Shown here: one piece after another, positions 28,395 to 37,586 of the stretch | How positions within the stretch are numbered: the first letter of the stretch is position 1 | Layout: each line of letters begins with the position of its first letter | Source of the DNA: Truepera radiovictrix DSM 17093 | GTDB lineage: Bacteria; Deinococcota; Deinococci; Deinococcales; Trueperaceae | Length of the DNA: 64,000 nt | Assembly: GCF_000092425.1 (NCBI RefSeq) | Contig: NC_014221.1 | Span: forward strand, 338,001 to 402,000 | Direction of reading: 5' to 3' | Made by a program: the position numbers and the translations under genes | Notes under the pieces: generated by a model | What the model saw: the letters and a program-made list of their open reading frames with translations, nothing else | Database searches by the model: none | Told to the model about the DNA's origin: nothing

Positions 28395-30206
28395 GGCCGG
28401 GCCTCCGGCGGCGGGGTGAGGGGGGGATCGTCCAAGGGGGGCTCCTCGGGGGGTGGGGTGTCGTCGGCGGGGGGGAGCGGCCCCCCCCGTCTCGGGGTCG
28501 GTTTCGGTGTCGGCTGCGGGGTCGGCGGCGTCTGCCGGACCCTCGACGGTGACAGAGCGCGTCACGCTCCCCGACACGAGGTGGGGCAGCAGTTGGCGCG
28601 TGAGCAGCTGCAGCTCGCCGCCCACAAACGCTTCGACGACGAGCTCGCGGGCCTGAACGCTCCGTTCGAGCCCGGCGAGAAACTCCTCGAAAGAGAGCGG
28701 GGGGGCGCCGGCGTCGTCGGCCTCGAGGGGGGAGAGGCCGCCGCGCACGGTCAGCTCGACCTCCCCCGCGAGCGCCTCGGGGAGGGGCACGCTGAGGCGC
28801 TGCACCACGGGGTCTTGGCGAAAGGGTTGCAGCCGCACGTTGACGCCCACGCTCCCCCCCGCGGGGACGACCGCGTCTTCCAACACGACGTCGGCGATCT
28901 CGGCGACGCGCGCGTCGCGCTCCAAAGCGACGTGCAACGCGACGCGCCCCAGCCCGGGCGCCCGAAAGGGGTTCTCGGCGAGGAGCGCCAGGGGCTCGGC
29001 GGCGAGCGCCGCCGTCACCAGGGCGATGTCGGCGGGGTCGGTCGTCTGCGCCAGGAGCCGCAGCGTCCGGCCGCCGCGCAGCGCGATCTCCCAGGCGAGC
29101 TCGGCGGTGCCGCCGCGGGTCTCGGCCAAAAAGTCGTCGAGCAGCTGGAGGCTGGCGGTGGCCAGCAGGGGGGCGAAGAGCGCCTCTAACGCGGTGACCT
29201 CGAGGTGGGCTGAAGCCTGCGCTTCACCGCGCTGCAAGGTGAGCGTGACGGGGACGAACTGGGGCGCCTCGCCGAGCGTGCCGCTCAGCGCCGCGGGCCG
29301 GTCTTGCGTCACGGCGCCGAGCACCCGCCGGCCGCTGTCGGCGAGCTTAAAGGGCAGCGTGCGGTTGGGGACGACGGCGGTGACGTAGGCGGGGGCGAGC
29401 GCGAACGAGACCTCCCCCTGGTTGAGGAGCGGGTGCCCGAAAGCCCAGAAGCGCCCCCCCTCGACGAGCGTCAGGGTCCCGACGGCGGCCACGGTGAGGT
29501 CGCCGCGGACGAGCTGCACGCTCACCGCCCCGCCCGGCGCGGGTTCAAAGGCCGCGTCGGCGTCGGCGTGAGGCGGGGCGCCGGCCCGCCCCTGCACCTG
29601 GAGCCGGGTCGGCACCTGCAGGGTGGCCGGCAGCCCCTGCGCCGCCAACAGGGGCCCAAGCAGCCTCGCGGCGCGGCCCGAGAGCCCTTCGAGGAGGAGC
29701 GGCGTCCGGACCGGTGCGGCGGCGCGCGGGTCGAAGGGGGGGCCGAAGGCCGCGGGGCGCGCTTCGGGCGCTTCGGCCTGACGCATCGCCCCGATGGGCG
29801 TGACGAGGCCGAGCCCGCCGCTCCCGTCGGGAAAGGTAAAACCGATCGCGCCCAGGAGCGCGTCTTCACCCCCGTAAGGGAGGTAGACCGGGCTCCCGCT
29901 CATCCCCGCGGCGATCCCCCCGGCGCGCTCGACGAGCGGCCCCGAGGTCTCTACCAGCACGAGCGGAAAGGCCGTGCCGAGGTCGTACTGCAGGGCGATC
30001 ACCTCGACCTCGAGGCGCTCTGGGCGGTTGTTCGCGCCGGTCGTCAGGGCGTAGCCGCGGGCGCCGGCCTCGAGCGCCCCGAGCGGAAACAGCGGGGTGT
30101 CGCCGGCGCGCTCCGCTGGGGGCGGAGGCGCTGCGGCTCCCTGGGCGAGCGCGGTGGGCAACAAGAGCGCACCGAGGAGGGCGAGGCGGCGTAGAGCGGG
30201 GCGCAT
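28391..30206 (-). CDS. Secreted S55 (SpoIVB-type) peptidase-like protein, probable 1-nt frameshift near its 3' end
   Basis: About 604 aa if one base is removed. Signal peptide ([18 protein letters not shown]), then the S55 domain with [17 protein letters not shown] (Ser105) and [20 protein letters not shown]. Seen in SpoIVB and related proteins; the rest is beta-rich, unknown. Near 28469-28488 runs of 7 and 8 identical bases occur. One base fewer gives an acidic proline-rich tail ([16 protein letters not shown]) ending in a TGA that overlaps the lpxD start; as given, the frame runs into lpxD with an odd RRRHPTPRG linker. ATG at 30206, 4 nt after mreB. Confidence 0.75.
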
Positions 30207-30210
30207 GGGT

Positions 30211-31242
30211 TTAGGTGCGCGGCGCTGCCCGCAGGGGCTCGGGGCACGACAGCGCGCGCAGCGCACCCACCGCGGTGCAGTCCTCGGCGCTCGGTGCGCG
30301 CGTCACGGGGAGCCCCGTGTGGGTCTGCAGGTAGCTGTCGAGCCCGCGCAGGTAGCTCCCACCACCTGTCAGGACGAGCCCGCTACGCACGATGTCGGCG
30401 GTGAGCTCGGCGGGGGCGGTCTCTAAAAGGCGGCGCACGGCGCTCGCGAGGCGCGCGGCCCCCTCTTGCAGCGCTTCACCAACCTCGGCGCGGCTCACCG
30501 TGACCGTCTTGGGGAGGCCGCGGGCGACGTCGCGCCCCCGCACCTCGAGCGTCTCGTCGGCCGCAGCCTTCTCGGCTTCGCTGCTCACGCTCCCGATGCG
30601 GCGCTTGAGCTCCTCACCGCTGCGTTCGCCGATAAGGACCCCGTGGTGGCGCCGCACGGCGCGGACGACGGCCTCGTCAAAGGTGCCCCCCGCGACCCGC
30701 AGCGTTTCACCGACCACGACGCCGCCGAGGGCGATCACCGCGAGGTCGGTGCTGCCGCCACCGAGGTCGGCGACGAAGCACCCGGCCGCTTCGGTCACGG
30801 GGAGCCCCGCGCCGAGGGCGGCGGCGAGGGGGGGGTCGACCAGCTCGACGGCTCTGGCGCCGCCGTCTTGCACCGTGGCGAGGGCGGCGCGCGTCTGCGC
30901 CGGGGTCGCTGCGGCTGGGAGGCAGAGCGCTACGCTCGGGCCGAGCGCCCCTCGGAGGAGGCGGCGCGGCGCCGAGACGAGCCGCCGCAGCACCTCCCGC
31001 AGCACCTCCTCGAGCAGCGCCTCTTCGGTGATGAGCCCGTCTTGAAGCGGGCGTACGGGGATGACGTCGCCGGGGGCCTCGCCGAGCAGCTGCAGCGCCG
31101 CCCGCCCGACCGCGCGCGGCGTGCCCGTGGCCTTGTCGAGGGCGACGACGGTGGGTTCGCGCAGGATGACCCCGCGCCCCTTGACGCAGACCCGCACCGC
31201 CGTCGTGCCGACGTCGATCCCGACCCTTGCGCCCCTAAACAC
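30211..31242 (-). CDS. mreB: MreB-like actin homologue
   Basis: 343 aa. Phosphate loops [11 protein letters not shown] and [18 protein letters not shown], and [15 protein letters not shown] near the end, give the MreB pattern; [10 protein letters not shown] is also conserved. It should polymerise under the membrane and guide lateral wall synthesis. The GTG at 31242 is preferred (GGGGAG 5 nt upstream; MreB N-termini start close to this point); the frame is open to 31320, across the promoter. First gene of the envelope cluster. MreC, MreD and RodA are not in view. Confidence 0.85.
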   Translation of the reverse strand: MFRGARVGIDVGTTAVRVCVKGRGVILREPTVVALDKATGTPRAVGRAALQLLGEAPGDVIPVRPLQDGLITEEALLEEVLREVLRRLVSAPRRLLRGALGPSVALCLPAAATPAQTRAALATVQDGGARAVELVDPPLAAALGAGLPVTEAAGCFVADLGGGSTDLAVIALGGVVVGETLRVAGGTFDEAVVRAVRRHHGVLIGERSGEELKRRIGSVSSEAEKAAADETLEVRGRDVARGLPKTVTVSRAEVGEALQEGAARLASAVRRLLETAPAELTADIVRSGLVLTGGGSYLRGLDSYLQTHTGLPVTRAPSAEDCTAVGALRALSCPEPLRAAPRT

Positions 31243-31310
31243 GGGCTCCCCAGGGGGGAGAGCCCCCCACAGCGCGACGTGCAACGTAGAACGCAGCCAC
31301 AGTAGGGGGC

Positions 31311-31316
31311 AGTATA
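31311..31316 (-). promoter_or_regulatory. -10 box (TATACT) upstream of mreB
   Basis: TATACT on the minus strand, about 70 nt before the GTG of mreB. No clear -35. It may drive the whole mreB-lpx cluster. Confidence 0.45.
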
Positions 31317-31373
31317 CCACCGGCCCCCGAAGCCTCCGCGGTGGCCCCGGGCGACGGGGCTACCGGCTTGCCT

Positions 31374-31961
31374 CTACAGGTAGAGCGGGCGGAGGGCACT
31401 GGCGCCCCTCTGCGCGCAGCGCGCCAAGTAGCCGGCGTCGGGGGCGAGGTTTTCGAAGTAGGGCAGCGGGTGTGCGGCGCGGAGCGCGTCGCGGCTCGCT
31501 TTGACGATGTCGCCCGCTAGCACCGGCCCCTGCGGCGCGTAGCGGTAGACGCCGGCGTAGACGTTGCCGCGCCGCGCGTCGAGGGCGACGAGCGCTGCGG
31601 GCAGGTCGGGGCCGAGCACGCTCGCGGCCTGCGCGGCGAGGCTGGTCTCACCGCGCAGCGGCACCCCGAGCCCCCTGGCGAGCCCCTGCGCCGCCGCGAC
31701 GCCGACCCGCAGCCCGGTGTACGACCCGGGGCCCACACCTACCGCGACGCCCGCAAGGTCGCGCGGCGTTCGCCCCGCCCGTTCGAAAACCTCGTCCAGC
31801 GCCCTGGGCAAACGCCGCGCGTGTTCGCGCCCGACCTCTTCGCAACAGGCGGCGACGAGGCCGCCGTGCGGCGACCAGAGGGCGAGCGCGAGAAACGCGC
31901 TCGCCGTGTCGAGGCCGAGGTAGAGCGGGGTGCCGGTGAGGTTGGTCGCTGGGTCGGTCAC
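31374..31961 (-). CDS. tsaB: tRNA t6A threonylcarbamoyltransferase complex subunit TsaB
   Basis: 195 aa, ASKHA fold. LGLDTASAFLALAL at the start, EHARRLPRALDEVF and VGVGPGSYTGLRVGVAAAQGLA are TsaB hallmarks. It holds TsaD in the complex that makes t6A at A37 of ANN-decoding tRNAs. TsaE is encoded nearby on the same strand. The start is uncertain; the frame is open to 32018, and a -10-like TAAACT lies at 32003-32008, so a GTG at 31961 is preferred. Confidence 0.9.
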   Translation of the reverse strand: MTDPATNLTGTPLYLGLDTASAFLALALWSPHGGLVAACCEEVGREHARRLPRALDEVFERAGRTPRDLAGVAVGVGPGSYTGLRVGVAAAQGLARGLGVPLRGETSLAAQAASVLGPDLPAALVALDARRGNVYAGVYRYAPQGPVLAGDIVKASRDALRAAHPLPYFENLAPDAGYLARCAQRGASALRPLYL

Positions 31962-32110
31962 GGGAGCAGTCGTCGGGGGGGTGCCGAGAACGGCGTGGGA
32001 GCAGTTTACCCCGCCCACGCCAGACCCGCCAGCGGGGGTGTAAGAATCTCGTCAGGCGGCGTGCGTTACGGTGTGCGGGAAGCGCAACCGGCCACGCGCT
32101 TTTACCTTCC

Positions 32111-32180
32111 AAGCAGTTCTGGCCAAGCAGTTCTGGGCCCCCGAACCTCCCACCGGTCCCCGACGGTGGGAGTTCGGGGG
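32111..32180. terminator. Tandem 12-mer and large hairpin, probable terminator of the 78-aa gene
   Basis: AAGCAGTTCTGG occurs twice (32111-32122 and 32125-32136). Right after it, CCCCCGAACCTCCCACCG (32138-32155) pairs with CGGTGGGAGTTCGGGGG (32164-32180), an ~17-bp stem with one bulge and an 8-nt loop. It lies 13 nt after the stop of the minus-strand coiled-coil gene. Confidence 0.6.
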
Positions 32181-32193
32181 TTACACGCGCCGC

Positions 32194-32430
32194 TTAGCTG
32201 GCTCCGGCCTCGAGCTCTTTGGCCTCGTCGCGCAGTTCGTCGGCCTTGTGCAAAAGCTCGTCGGCTTTCTCCTCGAGGCGTTCGCCGAGTTCGTCGGGGA
32301 GGGCTTCGGCGGCCCGCTGAAGCCGCTCCGCTTGCGCGTGGATGTGCTCGATGAGTTTGCGGATGCGTTCGACTTCGCGCCCGTACTCCTCGCGGCTCGC
32401 GCGCTCCGGGGTGGGGGGTGGCGTCTGCAT
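32194..32430 (-). CDS. Small charged coiled-coil protein
   Basis: 78 aa, almost wholly helical with heptad-like spacing (REEYGREVERIRKLIEHI, LGERLEEKADELLHKADELR). No membrane segment or known domain. ATG at 32430 with AGGCGG just before it. The next minus-strand genes (tsaE above, tsaB below) are separated by gaps, so it may be its own unit. Function unknown. Confidence 0.65.
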   Translation of the reverse strand: MQTPPPTPERASREEYGREVERIRKLIEHIHAQAERLQRAAEALPDELGERLEEKADELLHKADELRDEAKELEAGAS

Positions 32431-32510
32431 CCGCCTAGTTTTTCGCCCCTCGCTGGCCGAGATTGCAGGTCAGCTTACGGTCAGCTGCACCTTGGCGACC
32501 GCCGGCAGCC

Positions 32511-32951
32511 CTAGAACAGGACCCGTCCCCGCTGCGTCACCGTGACGCGCCGCGCGTCGCCCGCTGCGGGCTCGAGCTGCACCACCCACGCCTCCGGTAC
32601 GACCTCCACGAGCCCCGCCCCCCACTCGGCCGCGACGAGCCGCGCGCGCGCGAGGTAGTCGTCTAGACCGAGGTCGAAGAGCGTTTGGGCGGCGCTGGCG
32701 TCGCCCCCGAGCCGGTACGCGTCGAGGTGTACGAGCGGCCCCGCGGGCGTAGGGTATTCGTGGATCAGCGTGTAGGTCGGGCTGGTGATCTGCGCGGTGC
32801 TGCCGAGCGCGCGCCCGAGCTGCTGGACGAGGGTCGTTTTGCCGACCCCGAGCGGCCCGAGCAGGACGAGGAGCGTCCCGGCGGGGGCGCTCTGGGCGAG
32901 CTCGCCGGCAAAGGCGGCGGTGGCGTCGAGCGTCGGCAACAAAAGCGGCAC
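32511..32951 (-). CDS. tsaE: tRNA t6A biosynthesis ATPase TsaE
   Basis: 146 aa. Walker A GPLGVGKTTLVQQLG at residues 32-46, TSPTYTLIHEY and VHLDAYRL after it, and VAAEWGAGL near the end, the TsaE pattern. It powers turnover of the TsaBD complex. GTG start at 32951, which fits TsaE lengths; a longer frame to 33071 lacks homology-like sequence. Confidence 0.92.
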   Translation of the reverse strand: MPLLLPTLDATAAFAGELAQSAPAGTLLVLLGPLGVGKTTLVQQLGRALGSTAQITSPTYTLIHEYPTPAGPLVHLDAYRLGGDASAAQTLFDLGLDDYLARARLVAAEWGAGLVEVVPEAWVVQLEPAAGDARRVTVTQRGRVLF

Positions 32952-33015
32952 CCATCTAGTGTGGCATAAAGACGCTCGCGGGTGCTTTGGGCACCTCGGC
33001 GACCGGCGGACGCGT

Positions 33016-34968
33016 TTAGGGGCCAAAGAGCGTCTGCAGGCGCCGCTGCAGCTCCGGCAAGGAGGCTTCAAGAAGCTGCCGCGCGGCGCTGCTCCACGTC
33101 GGGGCGGGGGTGGTCAGGGCGAGCGTCAACTGGGGGGTGGGGAAGCTCAGCAGCAGCGCGTGCGTCGGGGTTTCGATGGTGAGCCCCCGCGCCGCGCCCA
33201 CCCCCAGTTCGGCGCCGAGCGCCGCAGCGCGGCGCCGACAGAGGCGCGCCGCGCGCTGCAGCGCCTGCAGGTCGGCTTGGAGGGTGCCCGCAGCGAGCGC
33301 GGGGGTAGGGTGTGCGGCGTCGGCGGGGGTGTCGGCGAAGAGCGCGGCGCCCGCGACGCTCGGCGCCGCGCAGCGCGCCTCGAGCCACGCCTTAAGGGGC
33401 GCTAGCGCACCCGCTTCAGGTGGGGGCGAGGCGGGGGTGCGGGGGGGGCCGAGGAGGTCGTCGAGCACGGTGCTCTGGACGAGCTGCGCCGCTACCTCAC
33501 GCGTTGCGCGCGCCCCCCCTTGCAGCTCACCGAGGCGCGCTTCAACGTCGGCGATCTCGGCGGCGAGGTCGTGGCACACGTGGAGCGACCCGCGACCGGC
33601 GGCCTCGAGCTGCGCGCGCAGGCGCCGCAGGCGCCAGCGCAGCTCGAGCGCCTGCTCGTCGGAAGGCGCCCCCAACGCCTCGAGGGCTCTTTCAGCCGCC
33701 TGCAGCCGCCCCTCTAGCGTCTCACTCAGCGCGCGGCTCTCCTCCTGGGCGCGCTCGAGCGCGCTCCGGGCAGCGCTGAGGTCGGGGGGGGCGCCGTGCG
33801 CACCGAAGTGCTCGCGCGCCGCCTCGAGGGCGGTCCGCAGCGTCTGCGCCGCCTCGCCGGGCAGGTCGCGGTAGGGGGCGGCGTCGCTTTCGAGGCGGTG
33901 CAGCGCGCGCAGCGCCCGCCGGTCGCCCGCCGTGCGGGCGTAGTCGCGGACGCGTTGGATGTCGGTCGGGCTCGGCAAGGTGGTGTCGAGCACCTTGAGG
34001 GTGAGGGTGAGGTCGCGCAGCACCTCCTCGTCGGGCGCGGCTTCGGCCGTTTCGCGCGTCAAGACCTCCTCGACCTCGAGGCGAAGCGCCGTTTGCAGCG
34101 CGCTCTGGGCCGCGCTCAGCTGGGCGGGCAGCGCCTGCAGCGCCTCGCCGAGGGGTTCGCCGGCGCGGAGCTGGGCTTCGGCCGCGGCGAGGTGGCGCGC
34201 CGTCTCGGGCTCGAGCGCCAAAAGGGTCGCGAAGCGCTCCTGCAGCGCCGCGATCTCGCGCGCTTCGGCGGCGAGCTGCCGTGAGCGCCGGGCGCGCGCC
34301 GCTTCGAGGTCGGCCTCGAGCTCGCTGGCGAGCGCGTGCGCCCGCTCGAGTTCGGCGTCGGCGAGCTCGCGGCCCTCGTGGGCCCGCCGGACGAGTTTGA
34401 GCAGGGCCCTTAGCCTGCGCAGGCGCGCCTCGCCGCCCGCCTCGGTGAGCGCCGCGAGGCGCGCCTCGAGCGCCGTCAGCTCCCCCGCCTGGGCGGCGAG
34501 CCGCGCCTCGAGCTTGCGCAGGAGCTGCGCGTGCACCTCCTGCGCCTCGGCGAGGGGGGCGCTCGCGTCGCGGCCGAGGGCGTGTTCGGCGGCGATCAGC
34601 GCCAGAAGGGCGCGCAAGCGCCCGACCTCCCCCCACTCGAGCAGGAGGTGGGTGCCCTCGAGGCTGCGCGCCAAGACCTCGATGGCGCGCGCCTGCGCGC
34701 GGAGCTGGTCGGGTGGCTCGGGCGGCGTCTCGGGAGAGGGCAGCTGCGCCCGGAGGCGCCTGGCAGCCTCTTGCGCCGCTTCTGGGCCGAGGCTGAGGCG
34801 CAGGGACGGGAGGACGTGCGCTTCGATCACGGCGCCTAGGTCGTTTGGCGTAGCGCTCGCGGGGGTCAGACCACGCGCCTGGAGCCCGCTCGCCAGAAGC
34901 TGCGCCGCGCGGCGCGGGGGCAAGAGCGTCTTGAGTTCGCGCACGAGGCGGCAGTAGTCAGCGCTCAA
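33016..34968 (-). CDS. Long coiled-coil protein, unknown
   Basis: 650 aa, TTG start two bases after the stop of the membrane protein gene. Very Ala/Leu/Glu/Arg-rich, predicted helical from ~60 to ~520 with many heptads (AQLLRKLEARLAAQAGELTALEARLAAL), then a compact C-terminal domain (~550-650; GLTIETPTHALLLSFPTPQLTLALT). No motif recognised. Its coupling with the following membrane protein suggests a joint scaffold or envelope role; inference only. Confidence 0.7.
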   Translation of the reverse strand: MSADYCRLVRELKTLLPPRRAAQLLASGLQARGLTPASATPNDLGAVIEAHVLPSLRLSLGPEAAQEAARRLRAQLPSPETPPEPPDQLRAQARAIEVLARSLEGTHLLLEWGEVGRLRALLALIAAEHALGRDASAPLAEAQEVHAQLLRKLEARLAAQAGELTALEARLAALTEAGGEARLRRLRALLKLVRRAHEGRELADAELERAHALASELEADLEAARARRSRQLAAEAREIAALQERFATLLALEPETARHLAAAEAQLRAGEPLGEALQALPAQLSAAQSALQTALRLEVEEVLTRETAEAAPDEEVLRDLTLTLKVLDTTLPSPTDIQRVRDYARTAGDRRALRALHRLESDAAPYRDLPGEAAQTLRTALEAAREHFGAHGAPPDLSAARSALERAQEESRALSETLEGRLQAAERALEALGAPSDEQALELRWRLRRLRAQLEAAGRGSLHVCHDLAAEIADVEARLGELQGGARATREVAAQLVQSTVLDDLLGPPRTPASPPPEAGALAPLKAWLEARCAAPSVAGAALFADTPADAAHPTPALAAGTLQADLQALQRAARLCRRRAAALGAELGVGAARGLTIETPTHALLLSFPTPQLTLALTTPAPTWSSAARQLLEASLPELQRRLQTLFGP

Positions 34969-34970
34969 GG

Positions 34971-36245
34971 TTAGAAGTCCTCATCCCAATCGAGCTCGGT
35001 GCTCGCCAAACGGGGGGGCGCGGGGGCGGGGCGCGGTGTCCCGTCAGCTGGCGCCTTAGTGCGGCGCCAGCTGACGGCGAGGCAGAGGACGGCGACCGCG
35101 ACGAGGAGCACCCAGAGGCGCTGGAGGGCAGCGCTCTGCAAGGAGAGGCGCGCTAGGGGGGCCAACGCGGGCCAACCGCTTAAGGGCGCGAGCGCCGCCA
35201 GCCCCTCTAGGGAGGCGGGCAGCAGCAAAAGGGCGACGGCGAGGTGGTGCAGGGGCTGCTGGCCGGCGAGGGCGAGCGCCAGCGCCTGCACGAGCGCCAC
35301 GAGGGCGAGGAGGCCGAGGAGCACCCAGAGCGCCTGCAGCGCGTGATCGCTGAAAGCGCTGGTGGGCGGGGCGGCGGGGGCTGGGGTTGGCGGTAGGGTT
35401 GCGGGGGGTGCGGGCCCCTCGTGGCGCGTGGCGGCCGCCTCTAGCTCCGGCGCCGCGGGTGCCTGGGTGGGCGCCCGTGCGGGGGGAGCTGACGCGGCGG
35501 CAAAAGCGGCGAGGCCCTCGCGGAGCGCCGCGAGCGGCTCCTCCGGTGACCCCCCCGCGACGACCTGGTCGATGGCTGCGAGCAGCGCATCGGTGGTGGC
35601 GGCGGGGAGGCGCGGCGAGCCCTGTACGAGGAGGAGTTCGCCGTAGCGCTCGGCGAGGGTGCGGTAGTCGCGGTCGCGGTCGCCCGTCGGGAGCCCCCCG
35701 AGCGCCTCCAAGCCGTGCGCGGCGAGGCGGTGCTCGAAAGCGCGCTGCGGGTCGCCGCGGTCGCCCTCGGGCGCCGCCGCTAGCCCGTGCGCGCGCTCGA
35801 GCGCCGCGAAAAGCGCCGCGGCCTCCTCGGCGCGCCCCTGCGCGGCCTCCTCGAGCGCGCGTTCGTAGAGCGCGCGCCCCAGCGCGCCGCCGAGCACGGC
35901 GCGCTGCACCGCGAAGTCGGTAGCGCTGCCGCTGGCCAGCGCCGCCTCGGCGCGCTTAGCGGTCGCCTCGAGCCCCGCGCGCAAGCTCGGTGAGAGGGTC
36001 TCGGCGAGCGCGGGGAAGGCCGCCTCGGCGCGCCGCAGGCTGCGCAGCGCGGCCTCGCCTCCTTCGCTCTCGAGGAGCGCGAGGCTCTGCGAGAGCGCCC
36101 CTTGCGCCCGTTCGTAGGCGCCGAGCAGCTCCCCCGGGGTGGCGCGCGCCAGCGCCGCGTTAAGGAGCAAGCACGCGGCGCACACGAGCGCGGCGAGTCG
36201 GCGCGTACGGGCGAGCGGAGGGGGCGCGGTAGGGGGGGAGATCAT
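34971..36245 (-). CDS. Exported/membrane protein with helical repeat domain, unknown
   Basis: About 424 aa. A signal peptide or anchor (LAALVCAACLLLNAALARAT), a helical TPR-like periplasmic part (~35-260), a Pro/Ala-rich linker, then three or four hydrophobic segments and an acidic C-terminus (ELDWDEDF). Translationally coupled to the coiled-coil gene downstream. Start choice lies between GTG 36254 and ATG 36245. No family recognised. Confidence 0.65.
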   Translation of the reverse strand: MISPPTAPPPLARTRRLAALVCAACLLLNAALARATPGELLGAYERAQGALSQSLALLESEGGEAALRSLRRAEAAFPALAETLSPSLRAGLEATAKRAEAALASGSATDFAVQRAVLGGALGRALYERALEEAAQGRAEEAAALFAALERAHGLAAAPEGDRGDPQRAFEHRLAAHGLEALGGLPTGDRDRDYRTLAERYGELLLVQGSPRLPAATTDALLAAIDQVVAGGSPEEPLAALREGLAAFAAASAPPARAPTQAPAAPELEAAATRHEGPAPPATLPPTPAPAAPPTSAFSDHALQALWVLLGLLALVALVQALALALAGQQPLHHLAVALLLLPASLEGLAALAPLSGWPALAPLARLSLQSAALQRLWVLLVAVAVLCLAVSWRRTKAPADGTPRPAPAPPRLASTELDWDEDF

Positions 36246-36459
36246 CGGACTCACGCGGGGTGCGTTGCGGTCTCGCGCTTTACGCTGTGCCCAAGGGCAA
36301 AAGCCGGAGCGCTGCGAGCACGTTTAGCATAGCGAGCCGCCCACGCGGGAGGTGTGAAATATCCCTGCGGCTCCCCGCGGGCTCCGCGCGGGAGGATGTG
36401 TTACATTTCGTCCATGGCTCACGTCCTGCTCCCCCGTTGCGGCGCGCCCCGCTCTTCGC

Positions 36460-37080
36460 ATGTCTGCTAAACGCTCCGGCATCCTGTTCGTCATGACGGG
36501 GGCTTCTGGGGTGGGCAAGGATACCATCCGGCAGGCGGCCTTGCCCGACCTGGACAATCTCTTTTTCTCGATTTCGGCGACCACCCGCGCGCGCCGCCCG
36601 GGCGAGGTGCACGGCAAGCAGTACTTTTTTTACGACAAAGCGGCCTTCGAGGCGCTGCTGCGCGAGGACGCGCTTTTGGAGTACGCCGAGTACGTCGGCG
36701 ACTACTACGGCACGCCGGCGGCGCCCGTGCACGAGGCGCTCGCGAGCGGCCAGGACGTGCTCTTAGAGCTCGAGCTGGTCGGTGCGCGCGAGGTCAAAAG
36801 GCGGCTGCCCGAGGCGATCATGATCTTTATCGCCCCGCCCAGTTTGAGCGAGCTCGAACGCCGCCTGCGGGGCCGCGGCACCGACTCCGAGTCGCGCATC
36901 CAGAAGCGCCTCGCGCGCGCGCGCGAGGAGATCCGCGCCGTCAAGGAGTTCGACTACGTGGTCGTCAACGACACCTTGAGCACCGCCGTGCGCGACTTTT
37001 GCAGCATCATCCACGCCGAGCGCGCCCGCACCAAACACTTGAGCGCGCGCGACATCGCCAACTTTTTGCGCGAGCTCTAA
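36460..37080 (+). CDS. gmk: Guanylate kinase
   Basis: 206 aa. P-loop GASGVGKDT (14-22), SATTRARRPGEVHGKQYFF for GMP binding, and FIAPPSLSELERRLRGRGTDS. It phosphorylates GMP to GDP. As in many bacteria it is followed by rpoZ and coaBC on the same strand, so an operon or locus conserved across phyla. A possible -10 (TACATT) lies at 36402-36407. Confidence 0.95.
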   Translation: MSAKRSGILFVMTGASGVGKDTIRQAALPDLDNLFFSISATTRARRPGEVHGKQYFFYDKAAFEALLREDALLEYAEYVGDYYGTPAAPVHEALASGQDVLLELELVGAREVKRRLPEAIMIFIAPPSLSELERRLRGRGTDSESRIQKRLARAREEIRAVKEFDYVVVNDTLSTAVRDFCSIIHAERARTKHLSARDIANFLREL

Positions 37081-37211
37081 ACGACCGCGGCCGTGGGCGC
37101 TCACGCGGTTGCGGGGCGACCCGCTGCCCGCGCGCCGCTTCGAGGCCCCGCGCGGCGCTAGGTGACGCGCAGGGGGGCGGCTTCTCAGTAAGCTGACTAA
37201 GATGGAGGACT

Positions 37212-37520
37212 ATGGCACAAGAAGGCTTTGACACCCTGATGGCGCTGACCGACTCGCGCTACACCCTTTCGATGATCGTCGCGCGGCGCGCCGCGCAGCT
37301 TAAACTCGGTCTCCCCAGCGTGCTCCCCAAAGAGGAGCTGCCGGTAACGCGCAACACCGTCACCATCGCTATGAAAGAGCTCGAGCGGGGGGCGGCGCTG
37401 CGGTGGGGGCGGGACCTGCCGAGCACCGAGGAGCTGCGCGCGCTCGTCGAGCGCGAGCGGCGCGAGGAGTCGCCCGCCTACAGCGTCTCGCGGCGTCCGG
37501 CCGCCGAAGACGACCTGTAA
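37212..37520 (+). CDS. rpoZ: RNA polymerase omega subunit
   Basis: 102 aa. LTDSRYTLSMIVARRAAQL and NTVTIAMKELERG are the omega core that clamps the beta' C-terminus. ATG with GGAGG 5 nt upstream. Between gmk and coaBC, the usual neighbourhood. Confidence 0.93.
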   Translation: MAQEGFDTLMALTDSRYTLSMIVARRAAQLKLGLPSVLPKEELPVTRNTVTIAMKELERGAALRWGRDLPSTEELRALVERERREESPAYSVSRRPAAEDDL

Positions 37521-37586
37521 CGGCGACCTTGATCGGTGGCGCTCGGCAGTGGCGAGGCCTGTAGGAGCGCCCTCAGGAGGGGGGCG

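Noticed and set aside
27270-30194. Long plus-strand ORFs opposite lpxD and the S55 gene
   Set aside because: Composition is Arg/Gly/Ala/Pro-rich without domains; they mirror the codon bias of the real minus-strand genes in very GC-rich DNA.
27342-30266. A genuine 974-aa S55-LpxD fusion protein
   Set aside because: The adjacent frame gives a natural acidic tail and a GTGA stop/start overlap, so a 1-nt homopolymer error or slip explains the fusion better, though it is not excluded.
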